A stretch of 7,246 nucleotides of DNA, from the NCBI GenBank assembly GCA_937897005.1, contig CALCOQ010000022.1:1-7246 (forward strand), in the 5' to 3' direction. Shown piece after piece: positions 6,277-7,246 of this stretch. Under the pieces are notes generated by a model. It was not told the origin of the DNA, made no database searches, and saw only the letters and a list, made by a program, of their open reading frames with translations. A program made the translations under genes and the position numbers. Origin of the DNA: an uncultured euryarchaeote (GTDB taxonomy: Archaea > Thermoplasmatota > Poseidoniia > Poseidoniales > Poseidoniaceae). Positions within the stretch are counted from its first letter, which is position 1, and every line of letters starts with the position of its first letter.

Positions 6277-6337
6277 GCACACGGCTAATGGACAATGGTT
6301 GAAAGCATCCGCACCCCACGGAGTGCCGGAGACGGGT
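6277..6337. promoter_or_regulatory. Short divergent region between flippase and BolA
   Basis: Only 61 bases separate the two starts, so both promoters must lie here or extend into the neighbouring coding sequence. GGAG at 6328-6331, six bases before the BolA ATG at 6338, is the BolA ribosome binding site. No good TATA box or -10/-35 pair is visible, and the flippase side shows no Shine-Dalgarno, so it may be leaderless. Confidence 0.4.
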
Positions 6338-6661
6338 ATGCCTACTGTGGAGTGGATGACCGATGAAGTGCGCAAGGTACTACCCGAGGCGCAAATCGAA
6401 GTGGTGGACTTGACCGGTTCACAGGACCACTTCCACGTCAGGGTGATATGCTCAAGTTTCGATGGTATGCGCCCTCTACAGAGACAGAAAATCATTCTCA
6501 ATCATTTCAAACCACATATTCCCCATGCAGTGCATGCCATCGACATTCGATGCATGACGCCGCAGCAGGCTGAAGGTGCTGGAGACACTGTCTTCCATCC
6601 ACACGGTGGAGGAACTGGAGTCCACATCAAGAGCCTGCGCAAACAGGGACATATCGAATAG
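6338..6661 (+). CDS. bolA: BolA-family protein with Gly/His-rich C-terminal extension
   Basis: The 107-residue product (ATG at 6338, GGAG six bases upstream) has the BolA fold signatures: an N-terminal helix (DEVRKVLPEA), the variable loop with DLTGSQDHFHVRV (His31, His33), the SSFDGMRPLQRQ turn-helix, and VHAIDIRCMTP with the invariant His66. BolA proteins partner monothiol CGFS glutaredoxins to bind a bridging [2Fe-2S] cluster, using the invariant His and a His/Cys from the loop, in iron-sulfur trafficking or iron sensing. The next gene here is exactly such a glutaredoxin, 7 bases downstream. Unusual: after the core, about 27 residues are rich in Gly and His (VFHPHGGGTGVHIKSL) with four histidines (87, 89, 96, 105), absent from ordinary BolA. 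The frame is open upstream to 6185, but that part lies antisense to the flippase start and is rejected. Confidence 0.87.
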   Translation: MPTVEWMTDEVRKVLPEAQIEVVDLTGSQDHFHVRVICSSFDGMRPLQRQKIILNHFKPHIPHAVHAIDIRCMTPQQAEGAGDTVFHPHGGGTGVHIKSLRKQGHIE

Positions 6662-6666
6662 GGTGA
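6660..6666 (+). promoter_or_regulatory. Ribosome binding site of the glutaredoxin gene
   Basis: AGGGTGA overlaps the BolA TAG stop. Its GGTGA part matches the anti-Shine-Dalgarno extension and suits either ATG at 6669 or 6672, linking translation of the pair. Confidence 0.6.
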
Positions 6667-6668
6667 AA

Positions 6669-6989
6669 ATGATGGAATGGACAGATGAAGAATTACAGGC
6701 ATTGGTTGATGAACACGCTCTGGTGTTGTTCATGAAAGGAACTCCCACAGAAGCACAATGTGGTTTCAGTAATCGGGCAGCAGAGGTGATGCAATCCTTT
6801 GGTGAGCCTTTTGCCAGTGTCAATATACTCTCGGACCAAAGAGCAATCCCTAGAATCTGTGAGTGGTCGGACTTTCCGACCATGCCTCAGATCTTCGTGC
6901 ACGGGGAATTGATCGGTGGTTCTGACATCGCTCTTGAGATGCTGCAGGATGGTTCTCTCAAGGAGATGTTCGATGCTGGGCGTCAATGA
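6669..6989 (+). CDS. grxD: Monothiol CGFS glutaredoxin (Grx4/GrxD type)
   Basis: The 106-residue single-domain protein has the full CGFS-glutaredoxin pattern: LFMKGTPTEAQCGFSNR with the cluster-ligand Cys31, VNILSD (51-56), the WSDFPTMPQIFVHGELIGGSDI block (cis-Pro73, GGSD 83-86) and a C-terminal LQDGSLKEM helix. Family members bind a glutathione-ligated [2Fe-2S] cluster as homodimers or with BolA and pass it on; they are poor oxidoreductases. The start is ATG 6669 or the adjacent ATG 6672. The frame runs open to an ATG at 6576 inside BolA, but that part has no glutaredoxin character. Second gene of the BolA operon; its stop is one base from that of a minus-strand reading frame. Confidence 0.96.
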   Translation: MMEWTDEELQALVDEHALVLFMKGTPTEAQCGFSNRAAEVMQSFGEPFASVNILSDQRAIPRICEWSDFPTMPQIFVHGELIGGSDIALEMLQDGSLKEMFDAGRQ

Positions 6990-6990
6990 C

Positions 6991-7119
6991 TCAGTTGCCC
7001 TTGTGAACCGAATCCTTGATTCTCTTGATGTGTCCTCGGCCTAGACCCTTGACCTCACATCCTAACTCAATGTAGCGGCGAATAGTGTCATCATTGAGGA
7101 TACAGAAACAGTCAATCAT
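6991..7119 (-). CDS. Short unrecognised reading frame, probably a 3' gene remnant
   Basis: From the ATG at 7119 this gives 42 residues (MIDCFCILNDDTIRRYIELG, then a basic tail with GLGRGHIKRIKD). I do not recognise it. Support for real coding: its TGA stop sits one base past the glutaredoxin stop, a spacing typical of this compact genome, and codons such as GTC, AAG, ATC and CGC/AGA fit the neighbours. The frame is open to an ATG at 7212, but upstream of about 7120 it runs antisense to a permease-like frame, so the extra N-terminus is doubtful. It may be the C-terminal end of a longer gene cut at about 7090-7135, or a small protein. Confidence 0.4.
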   Translation of the reverse strand: MIDCFCILNDDTIRRYIELGCEVKGLGRGHIKRIKDSVHKGN

Positions 7120-7246
7120 TGCAAATGGTTTTCCAGTCACCCTTACGTTAGCTGCCGTCGCGCTGCTCTGGTCATTACTTGTAGGCATTACGGCAGGAAT
7201 CATTGGAGCCATTCGACAAAATACAGTATGGGATCATGCTGCAATG
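7112..7246 (+). CDS. DppB/OppB-type ABC transporter permease fragment, lacking its 5' part and running off the window
   Basis: These 45 codons read as the start of the transmembrane domain of a peptide/nickel-type ABC permease: FPVTLTLAAVALLWSLLVGI, then TAGIIGAIRQNTVWDHAAM. This matches the DppB pattern in which ATLELG-like residues begin a helix and a GIPxGxxAAxxRGSxxDH stretch follows. Such permeases import oligo- or dipeptides together with a DppC partner, two ATPases and a lipoprotein. In the family about 100 residues (a first membrane helix and a periplasmic loop) precede this point, but here the frame is closed by a TAG at 7073-7075 and the space is filled by an opposite-strand frame. 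No good start codon or ribosome site is seen, so it is a truncated gene or an assembly join. Confidence 0.6.

Noticed and set aside
6185..6337. Longer BolA from an ATG at 6185
   Set aside because: It would overlap the flippase start antisense; ATG 6338 has a GGAG at proper spacing and gives the normal BolA N-terminal helix.
6277..6501. Longer flippase from an ATG at 6501
   Set aside because: The extra 75 codons are antisense to the conserved BolA core, contain many Cys/Ser/Thr and no membrane helix, and the remaining 480 residues are already a full-length family member.

Overview
The window is a compact, mostly coding stretch that looks like a marine microbial genome or metagenomic contig. 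I favour a planktonic euryarchaeon of the Marine Group II (Poseidoniales) type at moderate confidence. The reasons are about 50% GC, frequent AGA/AGG arginine codons, very short intergenic gaps, and a mix of bacterial-type and eukaryote-like genes. No rRNA, tRNA or informational gene is present to settle the lineage, so a bacterium cannot be excluded.

Left part (1-2660): three genes of very different composition. They are an AT-rich membrane-anchored PH-domain (DUF304/bPH2) protein on the minus strand, a PAQR/hemolysin-III family seven-helix membrane protein on the minus strand, and a GC-rich, unusually short choline/ethanolamine-kinase-like protein on the plus strand. Related copies of an intergenic repeat (844-864, 1644-1698, 2620-2655) lie at the edges of the last two genes, in the same orientation, as if each gene were a unit in a mosaic. 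This is the most accessory-looking part of the window.

Middle (2661-6276): thioredoxin (minus) is divergent from a two-gene operon of ribulose-phosphate 3-epimerase and a GT4 glycosyltransferase (plus, 9 bp apart, each with a clear Shine-Dalgarno). The operon ends tail-to-tail with, and overlaps by 23 bp, a polysaccharide/lipid-linked oligosaccharide flippase-like protein (minus). Glycosyltransferase and flippase together suggest surface glycan or glycolipid synthesis; the epimerase supplies pentose phosphates.

Right part (6277-7246): a BolA-family protein and a CGFS monothiol glutaredoxin form a tight operon (7 bp gap), the classical [2Fe-2S] partner pair. The BolA has a Gly/His-rich C-terminal extension. 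One base after the glutaredoxin stop, a short minus-strand reading frame begins at its own stop, and by about 7110 the plus strand instead reads as the middle of a DppB/OppB-type ABC transporter permease lacking its N-terminal third. The two reading frames meet head-on without room for either 5' end, so the last ~140 bp look like a rearrangement breakpoint or an assembly chimera.
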